From: Aquimarina algiphila
GTDB lineage: Bacteria; Bacteroidota; Bacteroidia; Flavobacteriales; Flavobacteriaceae
Assembly: GCF_007489275.1 (NCBI RefSeq)
Contig: NZ_VLNR01000003.1
Coordinates: 124,001-188,000 of the forward strand
Direction: 5' to 3'
Length of the DNA: 64,000 nt
Part shown: positions 48,800 to 60,317 of the stretch, piece by piece
Layout of the letters: every line of letters starts with the position of its first letter
Position numbering within the stretch: position 1 is the first letter of the stretch
The notes under the pieces: model-generated
What the model was told of the DNA's origin: nothing
The model's input: the letters and a program-made list of their open reading frames with translations, nothing else
The model's database searches: none
Translations under genes and position numbers: made by a program

Positions 48800-49324
48800 A
48801 TGTATCAGAAATATAAAAACGCAGAATTAGTAAAACCAAGCGGACTTGAACTTAAAGATCGTTTAGTTGGTGTGCAACGTGTGACTAAGGTAACAAAAGG
48901 TGGTAGAGCATTTGGTTTCTCTGCAATTGTTGTTGTTGGTGATGAAAATGGTGTTGTAGGTCATGGTTTAGGAAAGTCTAAAGAGGTAGCAGAAGCTATC
49001 GCTAAGGCAGTAGAAGATGCAAAAAAGAATTTGGTTCGTATTCCATTACATAAGGGTACTTTGCCACACGAACAAAAAGGTAAGTATGGTGGAGCAAGAG
49101 TATTGCTTTTACCTGCTGCAACTGGTACCGGGGTAATTGCTGGTGGTGCTATTCGTGCAGTATTAGAATCTGTAGGAGTACATGATGTACTTTCTAAGAA
49201 CCAAGGATCGTCTAACCCACACAATGTGGTGAAAGCAACATTTGATGCTCTGTTACAGATGCGTAGTGCGCAGCAGGTAGCAGCTCAAAGAGGTGTTTCA
49301 CTAGAGAAAGTGTTTAAAGGATAA
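48800..49324 (+). CDS. rpsE: 30S ribosomal protein uS5
   Basis: A decoding-fidelity protein with a double-stranded RNA-binding fold. The 174 residues hold [35 protein letters not shown] and the [17 protein letters not shown] block. No change is seen in the spectinomycin-related loop compared with the usual pattern. Confidence 0.98.
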   Translation: MYQKYKNAELVKPSGLELKDRLVGVQRVTKVTKGGRAFGFSAIVVVGDENGVVGHGLGKSKEVAEAIAKAVEDAKKNLVRIPLHKGTLPHEQKGKYGGARVLLLPAATGTGVIAGGAIRAVLESVGVHDVLSKNQGSSNPHNVVKATFDALLQMRSAQQVAAQRGVSLEKVFKG

Positions 49325-49334
49325 ATCAGGAACG

Positions 49335-49514
49335 ATGGCAAAGATTAAAATTACTAAAGTAAAAAGTGCAATTAACCGCACTCAAAGACAAAAGAGAACC
49401 TTAGAAGCTCTGGGTCTTAAAAAGATCGGCCAGGTTGTGGAGCATGATGATACTCCGAATATCCTTGGGATGGTAAATAAAGTTAAACATTTAGTTTCTG
49501 TAGAAACAAAATAA
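49335..49514 (+). CDS. rpmD: 50S ribosomal protein uL30
   Basis: A 59-residue protein between rpsE and rplO, the canonical place. It begins MAKIKITKVKSAINRTQRQK and holds GLKKIGQVVEHDDTPNILGM and the final VNKVKHLVSV, the complete uL30 pattern. It starts 10 bases after rpsE and ends 9 bases before rplO. Confidence 0.96.
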   Translation: MAKIKITKVKSAINRTQRQKRTLEALGLKKIGQVVEHDDTPNILGMVNKVKHLVSVETK

Positions 49515-49523
49515 TTAAAGCAA

Positions 49524-49976
49524 ATGGATTTAAGTAACTTAAAACCTGCTGCAGGTTCGGTAAAAAATAATAGTAAGCGAGTAGGTCGCGGACAAGGTTC
49601 TGGTAAAGGAGGAACTGCTACTCGTGGACATAAAGGAGCGAAATCAAGATCTGGTTATTCTAAAAAGATCGGTTTTGAAGGAGGACAAATGCCACTTCAA
49701 AGACGTGTGCCAAAGTTTGGTTTCAAAAACATTAACAGAAAAGAATATCAGGGGATTAATTTAGACACACTACAAAAGTTAGTAGATGATGGAAAAATTA
49801 AAGATATTGCGGATCTGGATGTGTTTTTAAATACACGTCTTGCTGGGAAAAATGATTTGGTTAAAATATTGGGAAGAGGTGAACTGAAGGCTAAATTAAA
49901 AGTCTCAGCTCACAAATTTACAGCCACTGCAAAAGCTGCGATAGAAGCAGCAGGTGGTGAAGCAGTAACCTTATAA
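49524..49976 (+). CDS. rplO: 50S ribosomal protein uL15
   Basis: An assembly protein with a long basic N-terminal tail. The 150 residues include RVGRGQGSGKGGTATRGHKG and GFEGGQMPLQRRVPKFGFKN. Normal. secY follows after 10 bases. Confidence 0.98.
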   Translation: MDLSNLKPAAGSVKNNSKRVGRGQGSGKGGTATRGHKGAKSRSGYSKKIGFEGGQMPLQRRVPKFGFKNINRKEYQGINLDTLQKLVDDGKIKDIADLDVFLNTRLAGKNDLVKILGRGELKAKLKVSAHKFTATAKAAIEAAGGEAVTL

Positions 49977-49986
49977 TAGACAATTC

Positions 49987-51327
49987 ATGAAATTTATTGA
50001 TACAATAAAAAACATTTGGAAAATCGAAGAGCTAAAGAATAGAATTTTAGTTACACTAGGACTTCTTTTAGTATATCGATTCGGAGCACAAGTAGTACTT
50101 CCAGGAATAGATGCCTCAGAACTAGCAAACCTTGGTACACAGACCCAAGACGGTTTGCTGGGACTCCTTAATGCATTTACAGGAGGAGCTTTTGCTAATG
50201 CTTCAGTATTTGCACTAGGTATTATGCCATATATATCTGCTTCTATTGTAGTGCAGTTAATGGGAATAGCAATTCCATATTTACAAAAATTACAAAAAGA
50301 AGGAGAGAGCGGTAGAAAAAAGATTAACCAAATTACACGTTGGTTAACTATTGCTATTACTTTGGTTCAAGGGCCTGGGTACATTTATAATTTATTTGCT
50401 ACACTTCCTCCCTCTGCATTTAGTGCTGAAATAAGTCAAACAGTTTTTGTTGTATCTTCTGTAATCATAATATCTACTGGTTGTATTTTTGCAATGTGGT
50501 TAGGTGAGAAGATTACAGATAAAGGTATAGGTAATGGTATCTCCTTATTGATTATGGTAGGTATTATCGCTACACTTCCGCAATCATTTGTACAGAACTT
50601 TTCTTCAAGAGTTTCTGGTGATGGTGGTGGAATGATAATGGTTTTAATTGAGCTTGTTATCTGGTTTGTAATCATTTTAGCTTCTGTTCTGTTAGTAATG
50701 GCTGTTCGTCAGATACCAGTTCAGTATGCGAGAAGAACAGCAGGTGGTGGATATGAGAAAAATGTTTTTGGATCTCGTCAATATATACCATTAAAATTAA
50801 ATGCTTCTGGTGTAATGCCAATTATCTTTGCTCAGGCAATTATGTTTGTTCCTGCGGCGGTTGCTGGTCTTTCAGATTCAGACGCTTCGCAAGGTGTGGC
50901 AGCTGCTTTTAGTGATATTTTTGGACTTTGGTATAATGTTCTATTTGCGGTGCTTATTATTGTGTTTACATATTTTTATACCGCAATTACAGTACCTACA
51001 AATAAAATGGCAGATGATTTAAAACGTAGTGGAGGTTTTATTCCGGGTATTAGACCAGGAAGTGAAACTTCAGAATACTTAGATAAGATAATGTCACAAA
51101 TTACATTGCCAGGTTCAATTTTCTTAGCTTTAATAGCAGTATTCCCTGCAATAGCGGTTAAGTTATTAGATGTGCAACAAGGTTGGGCGTTATTTTTTGG
51201 AGGAACATCACTACTTATTATGGTAGGTGTAGCAATTGATACGATGCAACAGGTTAATTCATATTTGTTGAATAGACATTATGATGGATTGATGAAAACA
51301 GGTAAAAACCGTAAAGCAGTAGCATAA
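49987..51327 (+). CDS. secY: Preprotein translocase subunit SecY
   Basis: The channel of the Sec translocon in the inner membrane, which with SecE and SecG exports the many signal-bearing proteins in this window. The 446 residues have about ten membrane helices, the early block [20 protein letters not shown], which is the plug region, and the cytoplasmic loop [14 protein letters not shown]. It overlaps infA by 1 base. Confidence 0.97.
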   Translation: MKFIDTIKNIWKIEELKNRILVTLGLLLVYRFGAQVVLPGIDASELANLGTQTQDGLLGLLNAFTGGAFANASVFALGIMPYISASIVVQLMGIAIPYLQKLQKEGESGRKKINQITRWLTIAITLVQGPGYIYNLFATLPPSAFSAEISQTVFVVSSVIIISTGCIFAMWLGEKITDKGIGNGISLLIMVGIIATLPQSFVQNFSSRVSGDGGGMIMVLIELVIWFVIILASVLLVMAVRQIPVQYARRTAGGGYEKNVFGSRQYIPLKLNASGVMPIIFAQAIMFVPAAVAGLSDSDASQGVAAAFSDIFGLWYNVLFAVLIIVFTYFYTAITVPTNKMADDLKRSGGFIPGIRPGSETSEYLDKIMSQITLPGSIFLALIAVFPAIAVKLLDVQQGWALFFGGTSLLIMVGVAIDTMQQVNSYLLNRHYDGLMKTGKNRKAVA

Positions 51328-51542
51328 TGGCAAAGCAACCGGCAATAGAACAAGACGGAAGTATTATAGAGGCATTGTCTAATGCAATGTTTCGAGTTGA
51401 GTTAGAAAATGGTCACGTTGTGACTGCCCATATATCTGGTAAAATGCGTATGCATTATATAAAATTATTACCAGGAGATAAAGTGAAGTTAGAAATGAGT
51501 CCTTATGATTTAACTAAGGCTCGGATAACATATAGATACTAA
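51327..51542 (+). CDS. infA: Translation initiation factor IF-1
   Basis: The 71-residue S1-like OB-fold factor that binds the A-site during initiation. It shows [30 protein letters not shown] and [20 protein letters not shown]. Its place between secY and rpmJ is canonical. Confidence 0.97.
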   Translation: MAKQPAIEQDGSIIEALSNAMFRVELENGHVVTAHISGKMRMHYIKLLPGDKVKLEMSPYDLTKARITYRY

Positions 51543-51556
51543 ATAAATTAAGAATA

Positions 51557-51586
51557 TTGTAAATTAAGATTTTTTGTGTACTTTTG
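51557..51586 (+). promoter_or_regulatory. Internal promoter before rpmJ
   Basis: TTG at 51557-51559, a 19-base spacer and TACTTTTG at 51579-51586. This is an exact Bacteroidota-type promoter inside the supercluster. It would drive rpmJ, rpsM, rpsK and possibly rpsD, rpoA and rplQ. Confidence 0.7.
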
Positions 51587-51659
51587 CAGGCTGAAAAATC
51601 TTGTTACTGATTCATTTTAAAATATGTTTCGACGTGTTTTAGAAATTAAAAACAAAGAG

Positions 51660-51776
51660 ATGAAAGTTAGAGCATCAATAAAAAAGAGAAGTGCCGAGTG
51701 CAAGATTGTGCGTAGAAAAGGCCGACTTTACGTGATTAATAAAAAGAATCCTAGATTTAAACAAAGACAAGGGTAA
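51660..51776 (+). CDS. rpmJ: 50S ribosomal protein bL36 (zinc-independent type)
   Basis: A 38-residue protein beginning [20 protein letters not shown] and ending in RFKQRQG. The zinc ligands of the C-plus form are missing (one Cys only). The frame has an upstream in-frame ATG at 51624 that would add 12 residues; the family N-terminus fixes the start at 51660. It ends 2 bases before rpsM. Confidence 0.95.
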   Translation: MKVRASIKKRSAECKIVRRKGRLYVINKKNPRFKQRQG

Positions 51777-51778
51777 TT

Positions 51779-52153
51779 ATGGCAAGAATTGCAGGGGTAG
51801 ATATACCTAAACAAAAGCGAGGAGTTATAGCATTAACCTATATCTTCGGAATTGGTAGAAGTAGAGCTAAAGAGATTTTAGCAACTGCCAAAGTAGATGA
51901 GAGTATAAAAGTTTCTGATTGGAATGATGACCAAATTGGTCTTATCCGTGAAGCCGTTGGAGCCTATACCATAGAAGGAGAATTACGTTCTGAAGTACAG
52001 TTGAATATCAAACGTCTTATGGATATAGGATGTTACAGAGGTATTCGTCATAGAGCTGGTTTACCGCTTAGAGGACAACGTACTAAGAATAACTCTAGAA
52101 CACGTAAAGGAAGAAGAAAAACAGTTGCTAACAAGAAAAAAGCGACTAAATAA
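51779..52153 (+). CDS. rpsM: 30S ribosomal protein uS13
   Basis: It forms the A-site finger bridge in the 30S head. The 124 residues include [39 protein letters not shown] and a basic tail. Nothing unusual. Confidence 0.98.
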   Translation: MARIAGVDIPKQKRGVIALTYIFGIGRSRAKEILATAKVDESIKVSDWNDDQIGLIREAVGAYTIEGELRSEVQLNIKRLMDIGCYRGIRHRAGLPLRGQRTKNNSRTRKGRRKTVANKKKATK

Positions 52154-52161
52154 TAAGTAGT

Positions 52162-52545
52162 ATGGCAAAGTCAACTTCAAAAAAACGTAAGGTAATTGTT
52201 GAGTCTGTTGGAGAAGCACACGTAACAGCTTCTTTTAACAACATTATTATCTCACTAACAAATAAAAAAGGAGACGTTATTTCATGGTCTTCTGCTGGTA
52301 AAATGGGCTTTAGAGGTTCTAAAAAGAATACTCCTTATGCGGCTCAATTGGCTGCAGAAGATGCTTCTAAAGTTGCTATCGAAGCAGGACTTAAGAAAGT
52401 GAAAGTATACGTAAAAGGTCCAGGTAATGGTAGAGAATCAGCAATACGTTCTCTTCATAATTCAGGAATTGAAGTTTCAGAAATCATTGATGTAACTCCA
52501 ATGCCTCATAATGGATGTCGCCCTCCTAAAAGACGTAGAGTATAA
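52162..52545 (+). CDS. rpsK: 30S ribosomal protein uS11
   Basis: A platform protein near the E-site. The 127 residues hold [40 protein letters not shown] and the end [18 protein letters not shown]. Normal length and motif set. Confidence 0.98.
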   Translation: MAKSTSKKRKVIVESVGEAHVTASFNNIIISLTNKKGDVISWSSAGKMGFRGSKKNTPYAAQLAAEDASKVAIEAGLKKVKVYVKGPGNGRESAIRSLHNSGIEVSEIIDVTPMPHNGCRPPKRRRV

Positions 52546-52549
52546 TTTT

Positions 52550-52570
52550 ATCCCGAACATTGTTCGGGAT
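52550..52570 (+). repeat. Palindromic hairpin after rpsK
   Basis: ATCCCGAAC and GTTCGGGAT form a perfect 9-bp stem with an ATT loop, followed by CTTTATTATA. The tail is only moderately T-rich, so it could be a partial terminator or an RNA-stabilising hairpin. Confidence 0.55.
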
Positions 52571-52611
52571 CTTTATTATATATAAATTAAAATAAGTAAG
52601 TAAATCTAAAT

Positions 52612-52661
52612 GGGGAAAAATGATTATCGAAGGAAAGAGACCTTAATTCATAATCATCCTC
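52612..52661 (+). promoter_or_regulatory. Structured leader before rpsD
   Basis: ATGATTAT (52620-52627) pairs with ATAATCAT (52650-52657), AAGG (52630-52633) with CCTT (52641-52644), and GGGG (52612-52615) may pair with CCTC (52658-52661, one G-U) around a four-A bulge. It lies 19 bases before rpsD in the 135-base gap after rpsK. Predicted leaders before rpsD in Bacteroidia have been reported as I recall; the effector would be uS4. Not testable here. Confidence 0.5.
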
Positions 52662-52680
52662 AGTAACTAAATTATTAATA

Positions 52681-53286
52681 ATGGCAAGATATACTGGTCC
52701 AAAAACTAAAATCGCTCGTAAATTTGGTGAAGCGATATTCGGAGATGATAAATCATTCGAAAAAAGAAATTACCCTCCAGGGCAACACGGAAATAACAGA
52801 CGTAGAGGTAAGAAAAGTGAATATGCTATCCAGTTAATGGAAAAGCAAAAAGCAAAATATACTTATGGTGTTCTAGAACGTCAGTTCCGTAATATGTTCG
52901 AAAAAGCTACACGTGCACAAGGTATTACTGGTGAAGTGTTACTTCAGTTATGTGAATCACGTTTGGATAATGTAGTATTCAGAATGGGATTAGCAAATTC
53001 TCGTAGAGGAGCAAGACAATTGGTTTCTCACAGGCATATTACTGTTAATGGTCAACAAGTTAACATTCCGTCTTACCAATTAAGAGCTGGAGATGTGGTT
53101 GGAGTAAGAGAAAAATCAAAATCATTAGAAGTAATTCAAAATTCTCTTGCTAATAATAGCAAAGTATATGAGTGGATTACATTCAATAACGATACTAAAG
53201 AAGGTACTTTTGTGTCGGTTCCGGCAAGAATTCAGATTCCGGAAAATATAAACGAACAATTCATTGTCGAATTATACTCTAAGTAA
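52681..53286 (+). CDS. rpsD: 30S ribosomal protein uS4
   Basis: A 16S assembly initiator and, in other bacteria, a translational repressor of its own operon. The 201 residues contain [40 protein letters not shown] and the S4 RNA-binding domain ending [20 protein letters not shown]. The zinc cysteines of the C-plus form are absent. Confidence 0.98.
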   Translation: MARYTGPKTKIARKFGEAIFGDDKSFEKRNYPPGQHGNNRRRGKKSEYAIQLMEKQKAKYTYGVLERQFRNMFEKATRAQGITGEVLLQLCESRLDNVVFRMGLANSRRGARQLVSHRHITVNGQQVNIPSYQLRAGDVVGVREKSKSLEVIQNSLANNSKVYEWITFNNDTKEGTFVSVPARIQIPENINEQFIVELYSK

Positions 53287-53309
53287 TAACTCTAAGAAGA
53301 AAAAATAAC

Positions 53310-54302
53310 ATGGCAATATTAAATTTTCAGAAGCCCGATAAAGTTATCATGATCGACTCTACTGAGTTCGATGGTAAATTTGAATTTAGACCATTAGAAC
53401 CAGGGTATGGATTAACAGTTGGTAATGCTTTACGAAGAGTTTTGCTATCTTCTTTAGAAGGATTCGCTATAACTTCTCTTAGAATAGAAGGTGTAGATCA
53501 TGAGTTCTCTACAATCTCTGGAGTAGTAGAAGATGTTACAGAAATTATCTTAAATCTTAAGCAAGTACGTTTTAAGCGTCAGATAGAAGATATAGATAAT
53601 GAATCTGTTACTATTTCTATTTCAGGTCAAGAGCAATTAACTGCTGGAGATTTTCAGAAATTTATTTCTGGATTTCAGGTATTGAATCCTGATCTAGTTA
53701 TCTGTAATATGGATAAAAAAGTAGCACTTAACCTTGAGATTACTATTGAAAAAGGTAGAGGTTATGTTCCTGCTGAAGAAAATAAGAAAGCTAACGCTCC
53801 TATTGGAACCATTTTTACAGATTCTATATACACTCCGATTAAAAATGTTAAATATAGCATTGAGAATTATCGTGTAGAGCAAAAAACAGATTACGAAAAA
53901 TTAGTTTTCGAAATTGTAACTGACGGATCTATTCATCCAAAAGATGCATTAACTGAAGCTGCTAAAATATTAATTCATCACTTTATGTTATTCTCTGATG
54001 AGCGTATTACATTAGAAGCTGATGAGATTGCACAAACAGAAACTTATGATGAAGAATCACTTCACATGAGACAATTGTTAAAAACAAAGTTGATCGATAT
54101 GGATCTCTCTGTACGTGCACTTAACTGTTTAAAAGCTGCAGAGGTAGACACTTTAGGAGACTTAGTATCTTATAATAAAAATGACTTAATGAAGTTCCGT
54201 AACTTTGGTAAGAAATCTTTAACCGAGCTTGAAGAGCTAGTTAATGTTAAAGGACTTAACTTTGGTATGGATCTTTCTAAATATAAATTAGATAAAGACT
54301 AA
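53310..54302 (+). CDS. rpoA: DNA-directed RNA polymerase subunit alpha
   Basis: The scaffold subunit on which RNA polymerase assembles. The 330 residues form the dimerising N-terminal domain ([20 protein letters not shown]) and the C-terminal DNA/regulator-binding domain ([16 protein letters not shown], [20 protein letters not shown]). Both domains are complete. It lies between rpsD and rplQ, as in the canonical alpha operon. Confidence 0.98.
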   Translation: MAILNFQKPDKVIMIDSTEFDGKFEFRPLEPGYGLTVGNALRRVLLSSLEGFAITSLRIEGVDHEFSTISGVVEDVTEIILNLKQVRFKRQIEDIDNESVTISISGQEQLTAGDFQKFISGFQVLNPDLVICNMDKKVALNLEITIEKGRGYVPAEENKKANAPIGTIFTDSIYTPIKNVKYSIENYRVEQKTDYEKLVFEIVTDGSIHPKDALTEAAKILIHHFMLFSDERITLEADEIAQTETYDEESLHMRQLLKTKLIDMDLSVRALNCLKAAEVDTLGDLVSYNKNDLMKFRNFGKKSLTELEELVNVKGLNFGMDLSKYKLDKD

Positions 54303-54362
54303 TCCATCATATTTTGCTCCCCAGAAAGGGTTGAAGCAAGATGATGATTAAAATTAAATGTC

Positions 54363-54842
54363 ATGAGACACGGAAAGAAAGTAAATCATTTAGGGAGAAA
54401 AACGGCACATCGTAAAGCTATGCTTGCGAATATGGCTTGTTCTCTAATAGAGCACAAAAGAATCAATACTACAGTTGCAAAAGCAAAAGCGCTTAAGCAA
54501 TTTGTGGAGCCGTTAGTAACTAAATCTAAAGAAGATACTACTCATAACCGACGTATTGTTTTTAGTAGATTACGCAATAAATATGCAGTAACCGAACTAT
54601 TTAGAGACGTTGCACCAAAGGTAGGAGATAGACCAGGAGGATATACAAGGATTATTAAACTTGGAAATCGTCTAGGTGATAATGCTGATATGGCAATGAT
54701 TGAACTAGTGGATTATAACGAGTTATATAACGCTGGAAAACCTGCAAAGAAGAAAGCAAGAAGAAGAGGAGGAAAAGGAAAGAAAGCTGAAACTGCTCCG
54801 GCGGCACCAGCTAAAGAAACTGCTAATTCTGAAGAAGAATAA
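54363..54842 (+). CDS. rplQ: 50S ribosomal protein bL17 with basic-acidic C-terminal tail
   Basis: A tunnel-exit-side protein. The 159 residues hold the bL17 core ([36 protein letters not shown]) and then an added tail of about 35 residues: a Lys/Arg/Gly-rich part followed by Ala/Pro/Glu. Tails of this kind are common in Bacteroidota. Last gene of the supercluster, followed by a terminator. Confidence 0.97.
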   Translation: MRHGKKVNHLGRKTAHRKAMLANMACSLIEHKRINTTVAKAKALKQFVEPLVTKSKEDTTHNRRIVFSRLRNKYAVTELFRDVAPKVGDRPGGYTRIIKLGNRLGDNADMAMIELVDYNELYNAGKPAKKKARRRGGKGKKAETAPAAPAKETANSEEE

Positions 54843-54872
54843 ATGAATAGTGTATATCACACATAATACTAA

Positions 54873-54906
54873 AAGGATAAACGTTCGCCGTTTATCCTTT
54901 TTTTTT
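54873..54906 (+). terminator. Terminator of the ribosomal supercluster
   Basis: AAAGGATAAACG pairs perfectly with CGTTTATCCTTT around a small loop (TTCGC), followed by a run of T. It lies 30 bases after the rplQ stop. Confidence 0.9.
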
Positions 54907-55051
54907 GAATAATTGTAATGGTTTAATTTCCGCCTTAAAGGAAATATGTTGTTAAATTAAATAGAAGATAACAGAATTTGAAATTATTATAGTAACAATA
55001 TAGTTACTTTGTAGATTCTGAAAGATTTTTGAAAACAATAAACGTAAATAA

Positions 55052-56167
55052 ATGAAATATCAATCTCGAAAAAAAGCAATCCTGTTATTAGCTGATGGTA
55101 CAATTTTTCACGGTAAAGCTGTCGGTAAAGAGGGTAGTGCCTTTGGTGAAGTATGTTTTAATACGGGTATGACAGGTTATCAGGAGATTTTTACTGATCC
55201 TTCATATTATGGACAATTAATGGTTACCACTAATGCCCATATTGGTAATTATGGTACTAATGATGAAGAGGTCGAGTCAGATTCTGTAAAAATTGCTGGA
55301 CTTATAGTAAAGAACTTTAGTTATGAATATTCTCGTGACCTTGCGGATAGTTCTTTACAAGAATTTTTAGAGAAAAATAACCTCCTGGCAATTTCTGATG
55401 TAGATACACGGGCTTTAGTAAGCTATATTAGAGATAATGGAGCGATGAATGCTGTCATTTCAACTGAAATAGATGATATAGATAAATTAAAAGAACAATT
55501 GGCAGCAGTGCCTAACATGAATGGTTTAGAGTTGGCCTCAAAAGTTTCTACATCTGAACCTTATTTTGTTGGAGATCCTAATGCTACTTATAAAATTTCG
55601 GCATTGGACATAGGGATAAAGAAAAATATTCTTCGTAATCTAACCCAAAGAGATGCTTATGTAAAAGTGTTTCCATATAATGCCACCTTTGCAGAGATGA
55701 GTGAATGGGGTCCTGATGGATATTTCTTATCAAATGGACCTGGAGATCCTGAGCCATTAACAGAGGCTATCGCGACGGCAAAAGATATTTTAGCTAATGA
55801 CTTACCACTTTTTGGTATATGTTTAGGGCATCAGGTTATTGCATTGGCTAATGGGATTAGTACTTATAAAATGCATAATGGGCATAGAGGAATTAATCAT
55901 CCTGTAAAAAACCTAATTACAGGTAAAGGGGAGATTACTTCTCAGAATCATGGTTTTGCAATACATAGAGAAGAAACTGAAAAACATCCTGAGGTAGAAA
56001 TAACACATGTGCATTTAAATGATCATACAGTTGCAGGGATTAAAATGAAAAATAAGAATTGTTTCTCTGTACAATACCATCCAGAAGCTAGTCCGGGACC
56101 AAATGATTCAGTTTACTTATTTGATCAGTTTATTGAAAATATTAAGAACGCAAAAATTACTGCGTAA
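55052..56167 (+). CDS. carA: Carbamoyl-phosphate synthase small subunit
   Basis: The glutaminase subunit that feeds ammonia to CarB for carbamoyl phosphate, used in arginine and pyrimidine synthesis. The 371 residues have the N-terminal CarA domain (LADGTIFHGKAVG), SNGPGDP (227-233) and the triad residues C257 in GICLGH and H in QYHPEA. carB is not adjacent in this window. It has 209 bases of leader after rplQ. Confidence 0.96.
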   Translation: MKYQSRKKAILLLADGTIFHGKAVGKEGSAFGEVCFNTGMTGYQEIFTDPSYYGQLMVTTNAHIGNYGTNDEEVESDSVKIAGLIVKNFSYEYSRDLADSSLQEFLEKNNLLAISDVDTRALVSYIRDNGAMNAVISTEIDDIDKLKEQLAAVPNMNGLELASKVSTSEPYFVGDPNATYKISALDIGIKKNILRNLTQRDAYVKVFPYNATFAEMSEWGPDGYFLSNGPGDPEPLTEAIATAKDILANDLPLFGICLGHQVIALANGISTYKMHNGHRGINHPVKNLITGKGEITSQNHGFAIHREETEKHPEVEITHVHLNDHTVAGIKMKNKNCFSVQYHPEASPGPNDSVYLFDQFIENIKNAKITA

Positions 56168-56223
56168 AACTTAGATTGTTTAAATGATATGTAAAGCATT
56201 TTTGCAATGTATTATGCTATAAC

Positions 56224-56249
56224 GTTATAGTTGATAACTTGACTATAAC
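56224..56249 (+). repeat. Hairpin after carA
   Basis: GTTATAGT (56224-56231) pairs with ACTATAAC (56242-56249) around a 10-base loop. The sequence after it is not a clear T-run, so a weak terminator of carA is the best guess. Confidence 0.35.
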
Positions 56250-56344
56250 ATTGTGGTTTTACTAGTAAATTAAGACTTTTTTGAAGGGATTAAAGTTTAC
56301 TGGTTTTGTATATTGCGAAGAATTAAAATTATCCAACAAAATAA

Positions 56345-57643
<1,299 letters not shown>

Positions 57644-57663
57644 TACGATATATTAATAGTAAC

Positions 57664-57699
57664 AAAGAGGCTATCTGAAAAGGTAGTCTCTTTTTTTTT
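57664..57699 (+). terminator. Terminator of eno
   Basis: AAAGAGGCTATC pairs with GGTAGTCTCTTT (two G-U pairs), followed by a run of nine T. It lies 20 bases after the eno stop. Confidence 0.85.
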
Positions 57700-57816
57700 G
57701 AATAATTTAGGAAATAGGTTGTAAGGGTAAAAATCATCTTACGATTAATAACATATTAACACTATATTTCGTAATTTAGCGAATCTACAATAACAGCAAA
57801 ATTCTAAAATAATCAC

Positions 57817-59103
57817 ATGTCAAAAACAGCTACGTTAGAAATCGACGGTAATAGGTATGAGTTCCCAATAATAGAAGGGACAGAGAATGAATTAGGAATT
57901 GATATTAAAGCACTTAGAGGGGTAACTAATGGAGTTACTACAATTGATCCAGGATATAAAAATACTGGAAGTTGCGAGAGTGCTATTACTTTTCTAGATG
58001 GAGAAAAAGGAATCTTAAGATATCGAGGATATTCTATCGAAGAATTAGCAGAAAAAGCAGATTTTTTAGAAGTTGCCTACTTATTAATTTTTGGAGAATT
58101 ACCTACTGCAGTGCAATTAGAAAAATTCGATAAAGATATTAAGGAAGAATCTCATGTAGATGAGGATATGAAAAAAATCTTGGACGGGTTCCCTAAAAGT
58201 GCTCATCCAATGGGAGTATTGTCTTCTTTAACAAGTGCATTGATTGCTTTTAATCCAGGATCTGTTGATGTTGATTCTGAAGAGGAAATGTACAATGCTA
58301 TTGTAAAAATATTAGCAAAATTTCCTGTACTTGCAGCTTGGACGATGAGAAAAAGAAAAAGTTTACCATTAGATTATGGAGATAGTTCTTTAGGTTATGT
58401 AGAGAATCTGCATAAAATGATGTTTGCAAGACCTAATAAAACATATGAGCCAAATAAATTAGTCTATGATGCACTTGATAAATTGCTAATTCTTCATGCT
58501 GATCATGAACAAAACTGTTCTACTTCTACAGTAAGAATAGTAGGTTCTTCTCATGCTGGATTATTTGCGTCATTATCTGCAGGGATATCTGCACTATGGG
58601 GACCTCTTCATGGAGGGGCAAATCAGGCAGTTATAGAAATGCTTGAAGCTATTAAAGCAGATGGTGGAGATACGGCAAAATATATAAACAAAGCTAAAGA
58701 TAAAAATGACCCTTTCCGTTTAATGGGATTTGGACACAGGGTATATAAGAATTTTGATCCTAGAGCTAAAATCATTAAAAAATCTGCAGAAGAAGTGCTA
58801 GGTGATTTGGGTATCGAAGATCCTGTTCTTGATATAGCAAAGGGACTATCCTCTGTTGCTTTAGAAGATGAATATTTTGTACAACGAAAATTGTATCCAA
58901 ATGTGGATTTTTATTCAGGAATTATTTATAGAGCGTTAGGTATTCCAACCGAAATGTTTACTGTAATGTTTGCTTTAGGAAGATTACCTGGATGGATTGC
59001 TCAATGGAGAGAAATGCGTCTTCGTAAAGAACCAATAGGGAGACCAAGACAAATATATATTGGAGAAAATCATAGAACGTTCAAAACAGTATCCGAACGT
59101 TAA
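57817..59103 (+). CDS. gltA: Citrate synthase
   Basis: It condenses acetyl-CoA and oxaloacetate, the entry step of the citric acid cycle. The 428 residues are of the large hexameric bacterial type, with GALWGPLHGGANQAV-like block, FRLMGFGHRVYKNFDPRAKI and RPRQIYIGENHR-type end. The catalytic His residues in HGGAN and GFGHR are present. Single-gene unit ended by a terminator; two amidinotransferase-fold genes follow. Confidence 0.97.
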   Translation: MSKTATLEIDGNRYEFPIIEGTENELGIDIKALRGVTNGVTTIDPGYKNTGSCESAITFLDGEKGILRYRGYSIEELAEKADFLEVAYLLIFGELPTAVQLEKFDKDIKEESHVDEDMKKILDGFPKSAHPMGVLSSLTSALIAFNPGSVDVDSEEEMYNAIVKILAKFPVLAAWTMRKRKSLPLDYGDSSLGYVENLHKMMFARPNKTYEPNKLVYDALDKLLILHADHEQNCSTSTVRIVGSSHAGLFASLSAGISALWGPLHGGANQAVIEMLEAIKADGGDTAKYINKAKDKNDPFRLMGFGHRVYKNFDPRAKIIKKSAEEVLGDLGIEDPVLDIAKGLSSVALEDEYFVQRKLYPNVDFYSGIIYRALGIPTEMFTVMFALGRLPGWIAQWREMRLRKEPIGRPRQIYIGENHRTFKTVSER

Positions 59104-59121
59104 GATGTAATAATATTATGT

Positions 59122-59155
59122 AAAAAGGCGTTGAGTTATATTCAACGCCTTTTTT
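59122..59155 (+). terminator. Terminator of gltA
   Basis: AAAAAGGCGTTGA pairs with its complement TCAACGCCTTTTT around a short loop (59135-59141). It lies 18 bases after the gltA stop. Confidence 0.88.
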
Positions 59156-59260
59156 GTTAGATTGATAAGATGAGCTTCTCTAAAGATGCTCATTTTTCGA
59201 ATTTAATAAAAGAATTGATATTTTTTTGCATAAAATTGGTTTTCAGAGATTGTCTATTTA

Positions 59261-59268
59261 TATATTTG
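59261..59268 (+). promoter_or_regulatory. Probable -7 element of the DDAH-like gene
   Basis: TATATTTG is an exact TAnnTTTG match, 49 bases before the start. The nearest TTG lies about 22 bases upstream, so the spacing is loose. Confidence 0.45.
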
Positions 59269-59317
59269 CCTAACTACTCGGGTTAACATAATTATTTACA
59301 CTTAAAAACTTATTTTT

Positions 59318-60232
59318 TTGCAACTAAATATACAGAACGAAACGTCTAGATTAAGAGCAGTGGTTTTAGGAACGGCAAAGAGTAATGGTCCAGTTCCAAA
59401 AATAGAGGAAGCTTATGATCCTAAGTCTATTGAACATATAAAGGCAGGAACGTATCCTGAAGAATCTGCTATGGTTACAGAAATGGAATCTGTGGCCAAA
59501 GTTTTTGAAAAATATGATGTAAAAGTATATCGTCCGGATATAATAAAAGATTATAATCAAATCTTTGCAAGAGATATTGCTTTGGTAATAGAAGATAAAT
59601 TTATCAAATCTAATATCCTTCCTGATAGAGAAAAAGAAATAAAAGCAATTCAATATGTTATAGACCAAATAGATCCTGATAAAGTCTATAAAGCTCCGTC
59701 AGAAGCTATTCATTTTGAAGGCGGTGATATCATGGTACATAATGATCATATATTTATTGGGACATATAAAGGTGATGATTACTCAGATTGTATTGTTGCC
59801 AGAACAAATATGAAAGGGGTAGCCTATATACAATCTCTTTTCCCAAATAAAATAGTTAAAGAATTCGATCTTAATAAGTCAATGAAAGATCCCAGAGATA
59901 ATGCATTACATCTGGATTGTTGTTTTCAACCCGTAGGAAACAATAAGGCTATCATCCATAAAGAAGGTTTTAGAGATGTTTTAGATTATGAATATCTTGT
60001 TAATCTATTTGGTAATGAAAACCTTTTTCATATTGATAAAAATGAAATGTATAATATGAATTCGAACATTTTTTCTATAGCAGAAGATGTTGTTATTTCA
60101 GAGAAGAATTTCACAAGATTAAATACTTGGATGCGTAGCAATAATATCATAGTAGAGGAAGTCCCTTATGCAGAAATAGCAAAACAAGAAGGGTTATTGC
60201 GTTGTTCTACAATGCCATTAATAAGAGATTAA
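59318..60232 (+). CDS. Dimethylarginine dimethylaminohydrolase-like protein (amidinotransferase fold), TTG start
   Basis: A 304-residue protein with the guanidino-modifying fold: FARD (83-86), FEGGD (133-137), HLD (198-200) and the nucleophile C296 in LLRCSTMPL. Relatives hydrolyse arginine, methylarginine or citrulline-type groups; the substrate here is open. There is no ATG for the first residues: the frame has a stop (TAA at 59303-59305) upstream, and the first family residues QLNIQNETSRLRAVVLG follow TTG at 59318, which I take as the start. ctlX follows 85 bases later. Confidence 0.85.
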   Translation: MQLNIQNETSRLRAVVLGTAKSNGPVPKIEEAYDPKSIEHIKAGTYPEESAMVTEMESVAKVFEKYDVKVYRPDIIKDYNQIFARDIALVIEDKFIKSNILPDREKEIKAIQYVIDQIDPDKVYKAPSEAIHFEGGDIMVHNDHIFIGTYKGDDYSDCIVARTNMKGVAYIQSLFPNKIVKEFDLNKSMKDPRDNALHLDCCFQPVGNNKAIIHKEGFRDVLDYEYLVNLFGNENLFHIDKNEMYNMNSNIFSIAEDVVISEKNFTRLNTWMRSNNIIVEEVPYAEIAKQEGLLRCSTMPLIRD

Positions 60233-60317
60233 TAAAATATACAATACTATTTATTAGTATATCATTTAGAGAAGTAAATATTATATACTATCTCGAATCT
60301 TAAAAAAAATAAAACAG

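Noticed and set aside
51624..51776. Extended bL36 with 12 extra residues
   Set aside because: In frame from ATG at 51624, but every known bL36 starts at the MKVRASIKK block; the extra part has no family match.
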